A stretch of 42,477 nt of DNA from Candidatus Vogelbacteria bacterium (GTDB lineage Bacteria; Patescibacteriota; Minisyncoccia; Phycocordibacterales; XYD1-FULL-46-19): NCBI GenBank assembly GCA_016188295.1, contig JACPIA010000004.1, forward strand, positions 1-42,477, in the 5' to 3' direction. Under the pieces are notes generated by a model. The model did not search any database, was not told the DNA's origin, and worked only from the letters and a program-made list of their open reading frames with translations. Every line of letters begins with the position of its first letter. The stretch's first letter is position 1. Made by a program: the position numbers and the translations under genes. Shown here in pieces: positions 41,775-42,477 of this stretch.

Positions 41775-42477
41775 ATGATATTTAAAAATATTTTACTGTG
41801 GGCTATTGTTGGTGGGATTTGTCTACTTTTGATTACTCCATTAATTGTTTCCTCAACTTTATTTTTTCCCTTTATCACTGGTAAGGCCTTTTTCTTTAGA
41901 ATTGTGGTGGAGATTATTACTGGCCTGTGGTTGATTTTGATGTTGGTCGATAAAAATGCTCGACCTAAATCGTCACCGCTATTGTGGTCAGTATTAATTT
42001 TGGGAGTGGTTGCCTCTTTGGCAGCTTATTTGGGAGTTAATCCGATGCGTAGTTTTTGGTCGAATTTTGAGCGAATGGAAGGGTTAATTGGTTTATGGCA
42101 TATTTTAGCTTTGTTTGTCGTAACCGGGTCAGTGGTGATTAAACGGGAATATTGGCGTTTAATCGTTTGGTCTTCATTGGTGGTCAGTACGCTCATTTCT
42201 AGTTATGCTTTAGTCCAACTACTTGGCTGGGCTACAATCAATCAAGGTGGTGTCCGAGTAGACGCCACTTTTGGCAATGCCACCTATTTGGCGGTCTATT
42301 TGCTCTTTAACTTGTTTTTAATTTTCGTTTTACTGACCAAGGTGTGGGTCGCCCATGTGTGGCAACGTTATATTTTAGGCATTTTAATGGTCTTGCAATT
42401 GGTCGTACTTTACCATACGGCCACCCGAGGGGTTATTTTAGGTTTAATTGGTGGATTATTATTGTCTGGTATTTTAA
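41775..42477 (+). CDS. O-antigen ligase/polymerase-like membrane protein, 5' part (cut by window end)
   Basis: An open frame from ATG 41775 runs off the window after 234 codons. It starts MIFKNILLWAIVGGICLLLI and has at least six hydrophobic segments. NPMRSFWSNFERMEGLIGLW and later TFGNATYLAVYLLFNLFLIF match the front part of the O-antigen ligase (Wzy_C/WaaL) family in Candidate Phyla Radiation bacteria, where 'F-G-N-x-x-[YF]-L-A' is a typical stretch. YHTATRGVILGLIGG follows. The catalytic outer loop would be further on. It probably joins or polymerises glycan exported by the divergent flippase. Confidence 0.75.
   Translation, partial: MIFKNILLWAIVGGICLLLITPLIVSSTLFFPFITGKAFFFRIVVEIITGLWLILMLVDKNARPKSSPLLWSVLILGVVASLAAYLGVNPMRSFWSNFERMEGLIGLWHILALFVVTGSVVIKREYWRLIVWSSLVVSTLISSYALVQLLGWATINQGGVRVDATFGNATYLAVYLLFNLFLIFVLLTKVWVAHVWQRYILGILMVLQLVVLYHTATRGVILGLIGGLLLSGIL

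Overview
The window looks like a piece of a small-genome Candidate Phyla Radiation (Patescibacteria, probably Parcubacteria-like) bacterium. This is inferred from gene style, not from a marker search. The genes are tightly packed and A+T-rich, with many 4-10 nt overlaps. There is a GFTLIE-type prepilin with a one-helix partner, a two-subunit transketolase, compact translation genes, and a very large surface-glycan locus. The standard code fits: TGA is used as an ordinary stop.

Layout. (1) 1-140: the last 35 codons of an IS30-type transposase and probably the right end of its element. (2) 269-4911: a housekeeping block. smpB is followed after 3 nt by tmRNA (ssrA) on the minus strand. The divergent infC-rpmI-rplT operon, a secreted or anchored hypothetical protein, ftsH and tRNA-Ile(UAU) are on the plus strand. 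(3) 4925-8653, minus strand: a PaaX-like/Cas2-fold regulator, a PilX-like minor pilin, a type IV prepilin and recG. A 45-bp promoter/operator-like sequence occurs twice, once on each side of the regulator gene. (4) 8757-25605, plus strand: fifteen genes of glycan assembly (GT4-type, GT2, exostosin-like and GT-C-like transferases, GtrA, one methyltransferase). (5) 25577-28264, minus strand: split transketolase and a sugar-nucleotide epimerase. (6) 28345-35791, plus strand: four methyltransferases, a YfhO-like membrane protein and two GT4 enzymes. (7) 35784-41729, minus strand: a Wzx-like flippase with a glycosyltransferase, then a four-gene sugar-nucleotide operon ending in a WecB-like 2-epimerase. 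(8) 41775-end: the start of an O-antigen ligase/polymerase-like membrane protein, cut by the window edge.

How it fits together. Cytoplasmic GT-B and GT2 enzymes and methyltransferases would build a lipid-linked glycan that the flippase exports and the ligase/polymerase-like protein joins or transfers. In parallel, several GT2 enzymes resemble polyprenyl-phosphate sugar synthases. With GtrA as a possible flippase they could feed sugars to the GT-C-like membrane transferases acting outside the cell. One 818-residue protein fuses the two types of enzyme.

The most unusual signals are: (a) -10 promoter boxes, often of the extended TGN type, lying only 6-11 nt upstream of start codons, which predicts leaderless mRNAs; (b) the duplicated 45-bp operator around the PaaX/Cas2-fold regulator next to pilin genes; (c) the 3-nt spacing between the smpB stop and tmRNA; (d) a tRNA-Ile with a UAU anticodon; (e) the size of the glycan locus. 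No rRNA, CRISPR array, phage module or convincing intrinsic terminator was found. No gene-free stretch exceeds 300 bases; the longest is about 160 bases (110-268).
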